From Firmicutes bacterium UBA2530 (lineage in GTDB: Bacteria; Bacillota; Clostridia; Tissierellales; Sedimentibacteraceae): a stretch of DNA of 18,203 nt. Within the stretch, counting starts at the first letter, position 1. Every line of letters starts with the position of its first letter. Position numbers and translations under genes: made by a program. Below are positions 1-6,854 of this stretch, piece after piece. The stretch spans positions 59,189-77,391 of the forward strand of contig DDNC01000007.1 of the NCBI GenBank assembly GCA_002340985.1, given 5' to 3'. The notes beneath the pieces were generated by a model. That model worked only from the letters and a program-made list of their open reading frames with translations, was not told the origin of the DNA and did no database searches.

Positions 1-453
1 CAGCTCAGACGCAATTTTGTCCTTCCAGAAATCGTAAAGCGAGCATGTGTTTCCGGGCTGAAGCCTCGCCTGCATTTCAAGCCTGTATGGGGTTACTCCG
101 TCAAATGGTTTCAGCATTCCGTAAAATCCCGACAATATACGCAAATGATCCTGTATATAACCGAATTCCTCCGTGCAGAACACGTCCGGAGCCATGTACT
201 GATATTGAATCCCTTCATAGGCCAGTATGGACGGAGTAAGGTTTCTGTACAAATTCATTTTCTGAACTCTTTCGTAATTCAATTGGGCGATTTTATCGTT
301 GCACTTCCAGATGTCTTTTGCCTCTTCATACCTCAGGCGTTTCATATGCGATAAAAGCATCTCCGCTTCATTTACAAACTTAGGGATGGCTATATCCCCG
401 TGAAAATCGGCATCAACCTTCATTTTCTTTGCAGGTGAAATTATTATTTTCAT
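1..453 (-). CDS. yaaA: YaaA family peroxide-stress protein, 3' end missing
   Basis: Reading leftward from 453 the protein begins MKIIISPAKKM, the hallmark start of the YaaA/DUF328 family, and stays open for 151 codons to the window edge, so roughly the last 40 percent of a usual ~250-residue protein is missing. Further family-like stretches are RYEEAKDIWKCNDKIAQLNY and LYDFWKDKIA near the cut end. In E. coli YaaA is cytoplasmic, induced by peroxide, and limits DNA damage by lowering free iron; that role is known for the family and not shown here. A second ATG lies directly upstream at 456; 453 is preferred because it sits 6 bases from GAGAG (460-464), the other only 3. A likely promoter is at 488-516. 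The gene diverges from the acetate transporter gene. Confidence 0.9.
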   Translation of the reverse strand, partial: MKIIISPAKKMKVDADFHGDIAIPKFVNEAEMLLSHMKRLRYEEAKDIWKCNDKIAQLNYERVQKMNLYRNLTPSILAYEGIQYQYMAPDVFCTEEFGYIQDHLRILSGFYGMLKPFDGVTPYRLEMQARLQPGNTCSLYDFWKDKIASEL

Positions 454-487
454 CATTGTCTCTCGGTATTGTCAATTTTTATAATAT

Positions 488-516
488 ATGATATCAGAAA
501 AAAACCAAAAAATCAA
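488..516 (-). promoter_or_regulatory. Promoter for yaaA
   Basis: On the minus strand TTGATT (511-516) and TATCAT (488-493) are separated by exactly 17 bases, and the -10 is preceded by TG plus one base (extended -10). It lies about 35 bases upstream of the yaaA start. Inference from consensus only. Confidence 0.5.
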
Positions 517-531
517 TTGACCTGTTGATAT

Positions 532-557
532 ATATTCATATTAATGTGAATATCACA
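532..557. promoter_or_regulatory. Overlapping inverted repeats between divergent promoters
   Basis: Two interlocked palindromes lie between the yaaA and satP promoters: ATATTCA (532-538) with TGAATAT (547-553), and the perfect 13-base TGTGAATATCACA (545-557, arms TGTGA/TCACA around 3 bases). The arms match the E. coli CRP half-sites but the spacer is 3, not 6, so CRP itself is not supported. A regulator-binding site is plausible from position, about 60 bases upstream of the satP -35. Confidence 0.35.
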
Positions 558-614
558 GCATATGTGGATTTATTAATAAAATCATGGAAATTAAAAGCAT
601 TTTCGACATTTTTC

Positions 615-643
615 TTGCTTTATTTCACTTCCTATGCTAATAT
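615..643 (+). promoter_or_regulatory. Promoter for the acetate transporter gene
   Basis: TTGCTT (615-620) and TAATAT (638-643) are separated by 17 bases; the -10 is preceded by TGC, an extended -10 motif. A TTTAGGAA stretch follows, then GGAGGAAAA and the ATG at 681, giving a leader of about 30 bases. Confidence 0.5.
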
Positions 644-680
644 AGAAAAGCTTTAGGAATATATACATTTTGGAGGAAAA

Positions 681-1244
681 ATGAGCAACGAAAAACAGTT
701 TGAAACAATTGCCAATCCGGCCCCCCTTGGACTTTTAGGTTTCGGAATGACAACCGTACTTCTTAATCTTCACAACGCAGGAATAATACCTCTTTCCATC
801 GTTATCGTAGCAATGGGCTTCGCTTTGGGCGGCGCTGCACAAATTATTGCAGGAATAATGGAATTCAAGAAAAATAACGTATTCGGAGCCACAGCTTTTA
901 CGGCTTATGGATTCTTCTGGTGGTCTCTCATTTTAATTTGGATTAATCCGTTCGATGGGATAAAAGGCGCAGACGACAAAAGTATGGGCTTCTACCTGCT
1001 TCTTTGGGGAATATTCACACTTTTCATGTTTATAGGAACATTGAAGCACAACAGAGCATCACAGGTAGTATTCGCGTCACTGACAGTTTTGTTCTTCCTG
1101 CTTGCAATAGGTGATTTCACTGGCGTTCATGCAATTAAAACACTGGCAGGATACGTTGGAATATTCTGCGGTGCATCTGCTATCTACAACTCAATGGCGC
1201 AGATAATCAACAACGAATTTAAGAAAACAATTATGCCTTTATAA
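681..1244 (+). CDS. satP: Acetate uptake transporter, SatP/YaaH (GPR1/FUN34/YaaH) family
   Basis: A 187-residue integral membrane protein. The family signature NPAPLGLLGFG is at residues 12-22, followed by six hydrophobic segments at about 12-32, 36-58, 66-88, 102-121, 127-146 and 154-176, the six-helix layout of this family. The conserved aromatic-rich FTAYGFFWWSL lies in the third segment. Characterised members (E. coli SatP, yeast Ady2) move acetate and succinate across the cytoplasmic membrane; acetate is the likely substrate here, by inference. The start is fixed by GGAGGAAAA (672-680) directly before the ATG. It is a single-gene unit: its own promoter at 615-643, a strong two-way terminator overlapping the end region, and a convergent Nudix gene beyond it. 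Length and motifs are normal. Confidence 0.93.
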   Translation: MSNEKQFETIANPAPLGLLGFGMTTVLLNLHNAGIIPLSIVIVAMGFALGGAAQIIAGIMEFKKNNVFGATAFTAYGFFWWSLILIWINPFDGIKGADDKSMGFYLLLWGIFTLFMFIGTLKHNRASQVVFASLTVLFFLLAIGDFTGVHAIKTLAGYVGIFCGASAIYNSMAQIINNEFKKTIMPL

Positions 1245-1246
1245 TA

Positions 1247-1289
1247 AAAACAAATCCGGACATTACCATATGCACCGGATTTGTTTTTT
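1247..1289. terminator. Bidirectional terminator between satP and the Nudix gene
   Basis: A perfect 13-base-pair stem (1247-1259 with 1275-1287, core CAAATCCGG/CCGGATTTG) has a 15-base loop. The right side continues into a T run (1284-1289) for plus-strand transcripts; the left side is A-rich, giving a U run for the minus-strand Nudix transcript. The hairpin reaches the stop codon of the Nudix gene. Confidence 0.85.
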
Positions 1290-1839
1290 AAGCAAATATT
1301 CCGTACTGATTTTTAATATCAAATATTTTATCCAGGAAAAAATACTGTATCATCTCACCCTCGGCTGCCAGTTCGAGAAGCTCCTCCTTATCAACCCACT
1401 TCACTTCCGCCACCTCTGATTCCTGCAGCTTGAGCTGACTGATATCAATATCCTTTGTTATAAAGTAATAATCGTCAAATCCACTGTCGAAGTTTATGGT
1501 GAAGTGAGGTCTTATTCCTCTGAGGTCAATTTCCAGCCCCAGCTCCTCGCTTGTTTCACGCATTGCCGCCGACTGACTGCTATCCCCTGAAACAGCTGAA
1601 CCGCCCACGGTCAAATCCCATAATCCCGGCCATTTTTTCTTCCACGGCTGCCTTCTTTGTATCAGCAGCTGATTTTTGCTGTTAAATATGCACAAATGAA
1701 CCACCAGATGATATTCACCTTTTTTAAGCGGGTCACCGCGTCTGTGCTTCCTACCTGTAATCATTCTGTTCTGGTCGTATAAATCCCATATTTCATCATC
1801 ATTTTCCCGATGCAAGGCTGTTTTATTTTCTTCAGGCAT
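1288..1839 (-). CDS. Nudix hydrolase, isopentenyl-diphosphate-isomerase-like subgroup
   Basis: A 183-residue cytoplasmic protein. The N-terminal part (about 15-65: EIWDLYDQNRMITGRKHRRGD, then GEYHLVVHLCIFNSKNQLLIQRR) matches the IDI/YfcD-like branch. The Nudix box is at 80-102: G80, then D86 where the consensus has the first Glu, then R94-E95, E98-E99 and G101-L102. The metal-binding RETSEELG core is intact, so activity is likely; Asp for Glu at 86 is a mild change. Family members hydrolyse nucleoside-diphosphate-linked substrates, or isomerise isopentenyl diphosphate in true IDI; the substrate cannot be read from sequence. The start at 1839 follows GGAAAGAGAG. It is a single gene, convergent with satP and sharing its terminator. 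Confidence 0.88.
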   Translation of the reverse strand: MPEENKTALHRENDDEIWDLYDQNRMITGRKHRRGDPLKKGEYHLVVHLCIFNSKNQLLIQRRQPWKKKWPGLWDLTVGGSAVSGDSSQSAAMRETSEELGLEIDLRGIRPHFTINFDSGFDDYYFITKDIDISQLKLQESEVAEVKWVDKEELLELAAEGEMIQYFFLDKIFDIKNQYGIFA

Positions 1840-1978
1840 TATTACACTCTCTTTCCAGTAATTATTTTGCTGCTTTTATTGTATGTTTCCTCATCCTGAC
1901 ACCTTTTCACAGGATTCAAAATATTCATATCAATTTTATATTATACCGGCGTTAAAATCAACAGTATTACATCAAATT

Positions 1979-1990
1979 TTGCACGTGCAA
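1979..1990. repeat. Perfect 12-base palindrome in the gap between Nudix and DUF2089
   Basis: TTGCACGTGCAA is a perfect palindrome in an otherwise very AT-rich gap. It lies upstream of the Nudix gene (minus) and about 100 bases upstream of the DUF2089 promoter (plus), so it could be an operator for either. The rest of 1840-1978 holds a possible minus-strand -10 (TATAAT near 1945-1953) without a good -35. Confidence 0.4.
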
Positions 1991-2045
1991 GAGCTTGTAT
2001 ATATATTTGATAATATTTTTAATATTTTTAATTGCATTATTAATT

Positions 2046-2080
2046 ATTTTAATTTTTATATTAAATATTTTAATTTTTAT
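2046..2080. repeat. 14-base direct repeat in A/T-tract DNA
   Basis: ATTTTAATTTTTAT occurs at 2046-2059 and again at 2067-2080, a 21-base period (two helical turns), ending one base before the -35 of the DUF2089 promoter. More T tracts lie at 2016-2020 and 2025-2029. The arrangement resembles an UP element or curved DNA that strengthens a promoter; this is inference. Confidence 0.5.
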
Positions 2081-2081
2081 C

Positions 2082-2110
2082 TTGACATCTAATATAAATA
2101 TATGTATATT
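2082..2110 (+). promoter_or_regulatory. Promoter of the DUF2089-SHOCT operon
   Basis: Perfect -35 TTGACA (2082-2087), 17-base spacer, -10 TATATT (2105-2110). Transcription would begin near 2117, leaving a leader of about 20 bases before the ATG at 2137. This excludes an upstream in-frame ATG at 2113. Confidence 0.7.
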
Positions 2111-2136
2111 ATATGTATAATAAGGATGGTGAAAAA

Positions 2137-2526
2137 ATGAAATATAAAGCACCGAGCAAATGTCCTGTATGCGGAGAAAAATTATCTATTACCAAACTGG
2201 GATGCCATAAATGCTCTACGTCGATTGAGGGTGTGTTTGAGCCGTGTGAATTTTGCCGGCTTCCTGAAGAAGAGCTCAGCTTTTTAAAAATTTTCATAAA
2301 ATGCCGCGGAAGTATAAAAGATGTGGAAAAGGAAATGGGGATATCCTACCCCACAGTACGCGGAAAGCTTGATTCATTGATAAGAAGTCTGGGATATGAG
2401 GTTCCTACGAAGGAAACAGAAAAAGAAAATGAAGAAAAAAAGGCTGCGAGGAATGAAATTCTTGATAAGCTTTCAAACGGTGAACTAACACCAAAGGAAG
2501 CAACAGAAAAAATAAAAAATCTATAA
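2137..2526 (+). CDS. DUF2089 family zinc-ribbon / helix-turn-helix protein
   Basis: A 129-residue cytoplasmic protein. Residues 9-26 form a zinc ribbon (CPVC at 9-12, CHKC at 23-26), with a further CEFC at 37-40. A helix-turn-helix-like region follows at about 57-88 (SIKDVEKEMGISYPTVRGKL), then a charged linker and a SHOCT-like C-terminal helix pair at about 107-127 (ILDKLSNGELTPKEATEKIK). This order is typical of DUF2089, whose function is not established; DNA-binding regulation is inferred from the HTH. The start at 2137 is chosen over the in-frame ATG at 2113 because it follows AAGGATGGTG (2122-2131) and because the earlier ATG lies upstream of the predicted transcription start. The next gene begins 16 bases downstream, so the two are almost certainly co-transcribed. 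Confidence 0.88.
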   Translation: MKYKAPSKCPVCGEKLSITKLGCHKCSTSIEGVFEPCEFCRLPEEELSFLKIFIKCRGSIKDVEKEMGISYPTVRGKLDSLIRSLGYEVPTKETEKENEEKKAARNEILDKLSNGELTPKEATEKIKNL

Positions 2527-2542
2527 CCGCGGGAGGTAAAAA

Positions 2543-2986
2543 ATGAGTGAGCAGAAAAGAATACTTGAAATGATAGAAAAAGGGCAGATTACAGCCTCTG
2601 AAGCAATGGATCTGCTGAATGCACTTAACGCAGCTGAAGCAGAGAATGAAATCAATGCCATAGCTGTGCACAATCCATTGAAATCAAATTATAAATACCT
2701 TAAAATCAAAGTGACCTCAGACAACAATACTGTAAATGTGAATGTGAACATTCCCATAAGGTTTCTAAGGGCAATCGGAGGCATTGCAGGCAAATTGACT
2801 ACAATGATTCCCAAGGATGCACGAAGAGAGATGGAAAGTAAGGGAGTGGATATTTCAAACATTGACTTTGTTGAAATTATTGACGACCTGTTGAGCGGAA
2901 CCCTTGACGATCCCAGCATAGTTGATATTGATGCATGGGATGAGGAGCATAACACTACTGTAAAAGTTAAAATTTATGCGGAGTAA
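2543..2986 (+). CDS. SHOCT-like domain protein, YvlB/LiaX N-terminal type
   Basis: A 147-residue soluble protein of unknown function. Residues about 5-28 (KRILEMIEKGQITASEAMDL) form a SHOCT-like helical module like that at the N terminus of YvlB/LiaX proteins and at the C terminus of the DUF2089 protein just upstream. The remainder (about 50-147) is predicted mixed beta/alpha, with a strand-rich stretch KYLKIKVTSDNNTVNVNVNI, a conserved-looking PIRFLRAIGGIAGKL, and an acidic C-terminal half. It lacks the long DUF4097 beta-repeat region of full LiaX/YvlB proteins, so it is a short version. It has no signal peptide or membrane segment. The RBS GGGAGG sits 7-8 bases before the ATG. In YvlB/LiaX systems such proteins relate to envelope stress; that link is only suggestive here. 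Confidence 0.82.
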   Translation: MSEQKRILEMIEKGQITASEAMDLLNALNAAEAENEINAIAVHNPLKSNYKYLKIKVTSDNNTVNVNVNIPIRFLRAIGGIAGKLTTMIPKDARREMESKGVDISNIDFVEIIDDLLSGTLDDPSIVDIDAWDEEHNTTVKVKIYAE

Positions 2987-3000
2987 AACCGGAATGAATA

Positions 3001-3039
3001 ATAAAAGTGCAGCTGCCCGTAAGGGTGCCGCACTTTTAT
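3001..3039. terminator. Bidirectional terminator between SHOCT and GGDEF-EAL genes
   Basis: A 10-base-pair stem ATAAAAGTGC/GCACTTTTAT (3001-3010 with 3030-3039) extends inward after one mismatch with GC pairs and CCC/GGG (3016-3018 with 3023-3025). The A/T-rich outer stem supplies a U run for both directions. The GGDEF-EAL stop codon begins at 3043, just outside the hairpin. Confidence 0.75.
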
Positions 3040-3040
3040 T

Positions 3041-5575
3041 CTATTGCATATCAAACCATTTTTCAACGCTTTTTGCATCGCCAGGTCTGGCAAAATAATA
3101 TCCCTGAATATAATCACATTTCATTTCCTCGAGAACCAGTTTCTGCCCGGCGGTTTCCACCCCTTCGGAAACAACCTTCATGCGGAGATTGTGTGCCAAC
3201 TCAATTATGCTTCCTATAACCCTGTGCTCTGTTTCTCGTTTAATTGCCTTGTCTACAAAAGACTTGTCAATTTTCAGTATGTCAATTGGAAGTATCGTCA
3301 GGTAGTTAAGCGATGAATATCCCGTTCCAAAATCATCTAAGGCTATGCTTATCCCAAGCTGCTTTAATTTTTTAAGAATTTCAATATTGTCTTTTGATGA
3401 ATTCCACAGCACACTTTCCGTAATTTCAAGCTCTAATTGATTTACGGGAAATTTCGTACCAAGCAGAATTTCTTTCAAAATATTACAAAAATTCACGTCG
3501 CGCAGCTGGTTTATCGATATATTCACGGACAATTTCCCTATTTTGAAGCCTCTGTCAATCCATGTCTTACCCTGGATGCACGCATTCCTAAGCACCCAAT
3601 TACCTAAAGGAATAATTAGCCCCGTATATTCGGCAATGGCAATAAATTCTATGGGCGGAATCATTCCAAGCTCTTCCGATTCCAGCCTTGCCAATGCCTC
3701 TATTCCCCTAATTTTACCGCTTAGCAAATCCTGCTGAGGCTGATAGTGAATAATTAAGGAATCATTCATAAGCGCTTCTCTTATGCATGCCTCCACCTTG
3801 GATTTTCTAAGTATTTCCTCATGCATAAGCGAATCATAAAAACAGTACTGATTTTTCCCTCTCTCCTTTGCCTTGTTGAGAGCAGTATCTGCATTTCTTA
3901 TAATCTCATTTGCCGACTGGCTGCTTTCAAGCTTGTAAACCACACCTATGCTTGCGGTGAGGTAGACTGATTTTTTCATAATTACAAAGGGTGAAGCAAA
4001 GATATCCATTATACCTTCGCAGATATCCTCCACCCCGGAAATACCATTTTCATCGGCAATAAGAATTAAAAATTCATCTCCTCCGAATCTTGCCACCATG
4101 TTTTCCTGCCCAACGGTCTCTGAAAGCCTGGCTCCTATATGCTCCAGCAGATTGTCACAAAATTCAAGCCCGAACAAATCATTGTGAACCTTGAAATTAT
4201 CGAGGTCAAGCATGAGAATCGAGTATAGATTAGAGTTTTCATTATATTTCAAAGTTTTTTCAAGTATGTTCAGAAATTGTATCTTGTTTGGAAGCCCTGT
4301 GAGTATATCATAAAATGCAAGGTACTCGATTTTGGACTCCTTCTGCTTTCTTTCCTCTATGTTTGATACGGCTCCCGCAACCTTGTCAGGAATATCCTCG
4401 TCGTCAAAATAGACCTTTCCCTTGTTCTGGACCCATGTGTAGTTGCCGAATTCATCCTTTATGCGGTATTCACCGTAAAATTCATCAGTTGTACCATCCA
4501 GGCACCTTTCAAAAATGTTAAGAATCCTTTGATAGTCATCAGGGTGAATTGCATTCTCGTTAAAAATAGACTTAAAGCCGCTGCCCACCGGCTCATTACC
4601 CGTAATATCCACCCATTTGTCCGAGGTTATAACCTCATCCGTAATTAGGTCCCACTCCCACAGTGCGTCGTTTGCGCTGTCCAAGGCAAGAGTATAGCTT
4701 TCCTTCACACGCTCAAGCTCGTTCCTGAGCTTCATGAGAGATTTAATATTTTTATTTTTTTTGAACAGGTCAACCTGTACATAGGCAAGAAAGCCTGTCA
4801 CTAACAAAAATAAAACAGATATAATAACCATTAAAATTTCTGAAACTTTCATATGTGTTTCCATCTTGGACAGCTGCATAGTCCAGAAACTATCCATGAC
4901 CGGAATTTGCGTGACATATGGATTTTTAAGCTGTGTATCGCTGTTTGACCAGAACATTCGCCCCTTACTGTCATAGAGGCTTAGTCTGCAGGATGACGGA
5001 AGAGCCTCACTGACCAACCTGTCAATACATGAGTTCAAATCAAAAACAACAACAAAAAAACCATCAAATTCATCCCCCTTATAAAGAGGGCAGCGTATTA
5101 CAAGCCCAAGTGTATTATCTGCATTTTTCATTATATACGGGTCGTTTGCGGTTATTATCCTGTTTTGAATAGATTTATTGACAGCCTCTTCCACCTCATC
5201 ACGGTCCTTCAGTGACAGACCCATGGTATTGTCATATTCGGGAGGAAACACCATGTCAGTAACCGTTTCTTTATTTTTATGCTGAATTAAAAGAATATCC
5301 GGCACTTCAGAAATATACCTTTCCGCCAGAATTTTGAATCTCTCTATGTCTATATCGCTGTCTATTTCATAATTATATGCCAAAGAAGTCAGTACACCCT
5401 CAGTCCGTAAAATATGCTGCTGCATCGAATATGCAACAGTCTGTCCTATATTTGTCAATTGATGATTATTTTCTGAATGCTGATAAAACATAAAAAAAGA
5501 AATTAGCGTTATAAGTACAACAAGCATTATAACAGTCTGAACAGCTATATATCTGAGATAAGTATTTTTTGTCAT
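3041..5575 (-). CDS. Membrane CHASE-PAS-GGDEF-EAL cyclic-di-GMP enzyme
   Basis: An 844-residue inner-membrane sensor. Order: TM1 (11-31); extracytoplasmic CHASE-like sensor (about 60-190, with FKILAERYISEVPDILLIQH and FPPEYDNTMGLSL); TM2 (246-266); PAS (about 292-408); GGDEF (about 418-575, motif at 498-502); EAL (about 595-840). The cyclase signature RFGGDEF is intact. The autoinhibitory I-site position reads GQEN (489-492) instead of RxxD. The EAL domain keeps EALAR (626-630), ELEITES (715-721), DDFGTGYSS (747-755), KIDKSFV, EGVET and QGYYFARP, so c-di-GMP hydrolysis is likely. Both activities may exist, or GGDEF may act as a GTP sensor for EAL. The start follows GGGGGAC. It has its own promoter, diverges from degV and stands alone. 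Confidence 0.93.
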   Translation of the reverse strand: MTKNTYLRYIAVQTVIMLVVLITLISFFMFYQHSENNHQLTNIGQTVAYSMQQHILRTEGVLTSLAYNYEIDSDIDIERFKILAERYISEVPDILLIQHKNKETVTDMVFPPEYDNTMGLSLKDRDEVEEAVNKSIQNRIITANDPYIMKNADNTLGLVIRCPLYKGDEFDGFFVVVFDLNSCIDRLVSEALPSSCRLSLYDSKGRMFWSNSDTQLKNPYVTQIPVMDSFWTMQLSKMETHMKVSEILMVIISVLFLLVTGFLAYVQVDLFKKNKNIKSLMKLRNELERVKESYTLALDSANDALWEWDLITDEVITSDKWVDITGNEPVGSGFKSIFNENAIHPDDYQRILNIFERCLDGTTDEFYGEYRIKDEFGNYTWVQNKGKVYFDDEDIPDKVAGAVSNIEERKQKESKIEYLAFYDILTGLPNKIQFLNILEKTLKYNENSNLYSILMLDLDNFKVHNDLFGLEFCDNLLEHIGARLSETVGQENMVARFGGDEFLILIADENGISGVEDICEGIMDIFASPFVIMKKSVYLTASIGVVYKLESSQSANEIIRNADTALNKAKERGKNQYCFYDSLMHEEILRKSKVEACIREALMNDSLIIHYQPQQDLLSGKIRGIEALARLESEELGMIPPIEFIAIAEYTGLIIPLGNWVLRNACIQGKTWIDRGFKIGKLSVNISINQLRDVNFCNILKEILLGTKFPVNQLELEITESVLWNSSKDNIEILKKLKQLGISIALDDFGTGYSSLNYLTILPIDILKIDKSFVDKAIKRETEHRVIGSIIELAHNLRMKVVSEGVETAGQKLVLEEMKCDYIQGYYFARPGDAKSVEKWFDMQ

Positions 5576-5611
5576 GTACGTCCCCCAATGTCCGGCAATT
5601 TATATTCTTTT

Positions 5612-5640
5612 ATCTTACTATAATTCGGCAAAATTTTCAA
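5612..5640 (-). promoter_or_regulatory. Promoter for the GGDEF-EAL gene
   Basis: Minus-strand TTGAAA (5635-5640) and TAAGAT (5612-5617) are separated by 17 bases, placing the start of transcription about 30 bases before the ATG at 5575. Confidence 0.45.
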
Positions 5641-5712
5641 AAAATTTGGGTAATTTAAAAATATGTTCCAATTTTTTTATTACTGCTTATCAGTGGTAAA
5701 TAAAGTCATGCA

Positions 5713-5737
5713 TATTCAATGCGAAAAATGTTGAATA
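5713..5737. promoter_or_regulatory. Inverted repeat overlapping the degV -35
   Basis: TATTCAA (5713-5719) and TTGAATA (5731-5737) form a perfect 7-base inverted repeat with an 11-base spacer. The right arm contains the degV -35 hexamer, so a bound protein would be expected to affect degV transcription. No regulator is identified. Confidence 0.35.
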
Positions 5738-5759
5738 CTGTCGAATATAATGCTATTAT
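5731..5759 (+). promoter_or_regulatory. Promoter for degV-family gene
   Basis: TTGAAT (5731-5736), 17-base spacer, TATTAT (5754-5759), with TGC before the -10 (extended -10). The leader to the ATG at 5808 is about 42 bases and holds the GTAGGAG ribosome-binding site. Confidence 0.6.
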
Positions 5760-5807
5760 GATAAAAAACTACAATAAAGTTATTATATCACGAAGTAGGA
5801 GTATGCG

Positions 5808-6731
5808 ATGAAAATAAAATTAATGGCCGATTCAACATGTGATTTATCACCCAGCGTTTTGAACAAATACAATATAGGCCTGGCTCCACTTATTATCACC
5901 ATTGATGGAAACGAATACCGCGACAGATTTGATATTTCAAATGATGAATTTTACGAAAATTTAAACAGCTACAAATCACACCCCACCACATCCATGCCCA
6001 GTCCCGAATCGTATATAGCCTGTATTCAGGAGGCTGTAGAGCAAGGCTGCAACGAAATACTCTGCATTTGTATGTCCAGCGGAACAAGCGGTTCCTACCA
6101 GGGAGCACTTCTTGCCAAAAAACTGTATTACGAACAGAACCCTCAATCAGACGTACGCTTTGAGGTAATTGACTCCGTTTCCATGAGCCACGGAAGCGGC
6201 TGGCTTATAATGAAATGCGCCATGCTTCTTGAGCAGGGCTACAATTTTGAGGAACTAATACAATACTGCGAAACAGTAAAATACAGAATCAAGCACTTCT
6301 TGTCCGTAGACGACCTGGACAACCTGATACGCAGCGGCAGACTCTCAAACTCAGGGGGCCTGATAGGCAAGGTGCTTAGTATAAAGCCCATAATGTCCAT
6401 GAAAAATACGAAGGGTGCCGTTGTGGCTAAAAAGCGCGGCATGAGACAGGTATATAATTATTATATCCAAGAATTTATAAGGAACGTAGACTATGAGCAA
6501 ACAAACTTTGTCATTGTAGGATATACGTCAGATATCTCCAGAGCCGAAACACTAAAGGGGATGTTTCATACCGAAACTGATTTCAGAGGTGAAATCTATA
6601 TCATGCAGATGGGAGTTGCGGTTGGCACCCACGTAGGTCTCGGCGGGCTTTCCCTGTTCTTTGTTGAAAAGGCTCATGATGATTTCATCCATCATGTCAA
6701 GGAAGTAATTAAAAGCCATATAAAAATGTAA
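5808..6731 (+). CDS. DegV family fatty-acid-binding protein
   Basis: A 307-residue cytoplasmic protein, slightly longer than the usual ~280. DegV landmarks in order: MADSTCDLS at 6-14, TSMPSPESY (61-69; usual form TSQPSP), SSGTSGSYQGA (90-100) in the acyl-binding region, IDSVSMSHGSGWL (121-133), SGRLSNSGGLIGKVLSIKPI (176-195). In Firmicutes, FakB-type DegV proteins bind a fatty acid that the kinase FakA phosphorylates for use in phospholipid synthesis; no fakA gene is in this window, so a FakB role is family inference. The RBS GTAGGAG sits 6-7 bases before the ATG. The gene is a single unit, with its own promoter and a strong terminator, and diverges from the GGDEF-EAL gene. Confidence 0.92.
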   Translation: MKIKLMADSTCDLSPSVLNKYNIGLAPLIITIDGNEYRDRFDISNDEFYENLNSYKSHPTTSMPSPESYIACIQEAVEQGCNEILCICMSSGTSGSYQGALLAKKLYYEQNPQSDVRFEVIDSVSMSHGSGWLIMKCAMLLEQGYNFEELIQYCETVKYRIKHFLSVDDLDNLIRSGRLSNSGGLIGKVLSIKPIMSMKNTKGAVVAKKRGMRQVYNYYIQEFIRNVDYEQTNFVIVGYTSDISRAETLKGMFHTETDFRGEIYIMQMGVAVGTHVGLGGLSLFFVEKAHDDFIHHVKEVIKSHIKM

Positions 6732-6741
6732 GCAATTTTTT

Positions 6742-6783
6742 CCGGCTGTTGGTGATGTAGGCATCGCCGACAGCCGGTTTTTG
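6742..6783 (+). terminator. Terminator of degV gene
   Basis: A 16-base-pair stem (6742-6757 with 6762-6777, core CCGGCTGT/ACAGCCGG, two G-U pairs) with a 4-base loop is followed by TTTTT. The reverse orientation lacks a T run, so it serves degV only. Confidence 0.88.
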
Positions 6784-6854
6784 TATTGCCCTAATTTATA
6801 ATTATTTTGGTCCACTTTCTATAAACGAATTAAATCGCGTAAATAATATATCCT

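Noticed and set aside
545..557. CRP binding site
   Set aside because: The arms match TGTGA/TCACA but the spacer is 3 instead of 6 and no CRP-type gene is in view.
1883..2152. AT-rich open frames on both strands between the Nudix and DUF2089 genes
   Set aside because: They consist of Ile, Asn, Tyr, Phe and Lys runs from AT-rich DNA, lack ribosome-binding sites and overlap a clear promoter.
3007..3316. Plus-strand open frames inside the GGDEF-EAL gene
   Set aside because: They are antisense shadows of a long gene with clear domains and have no start signals.
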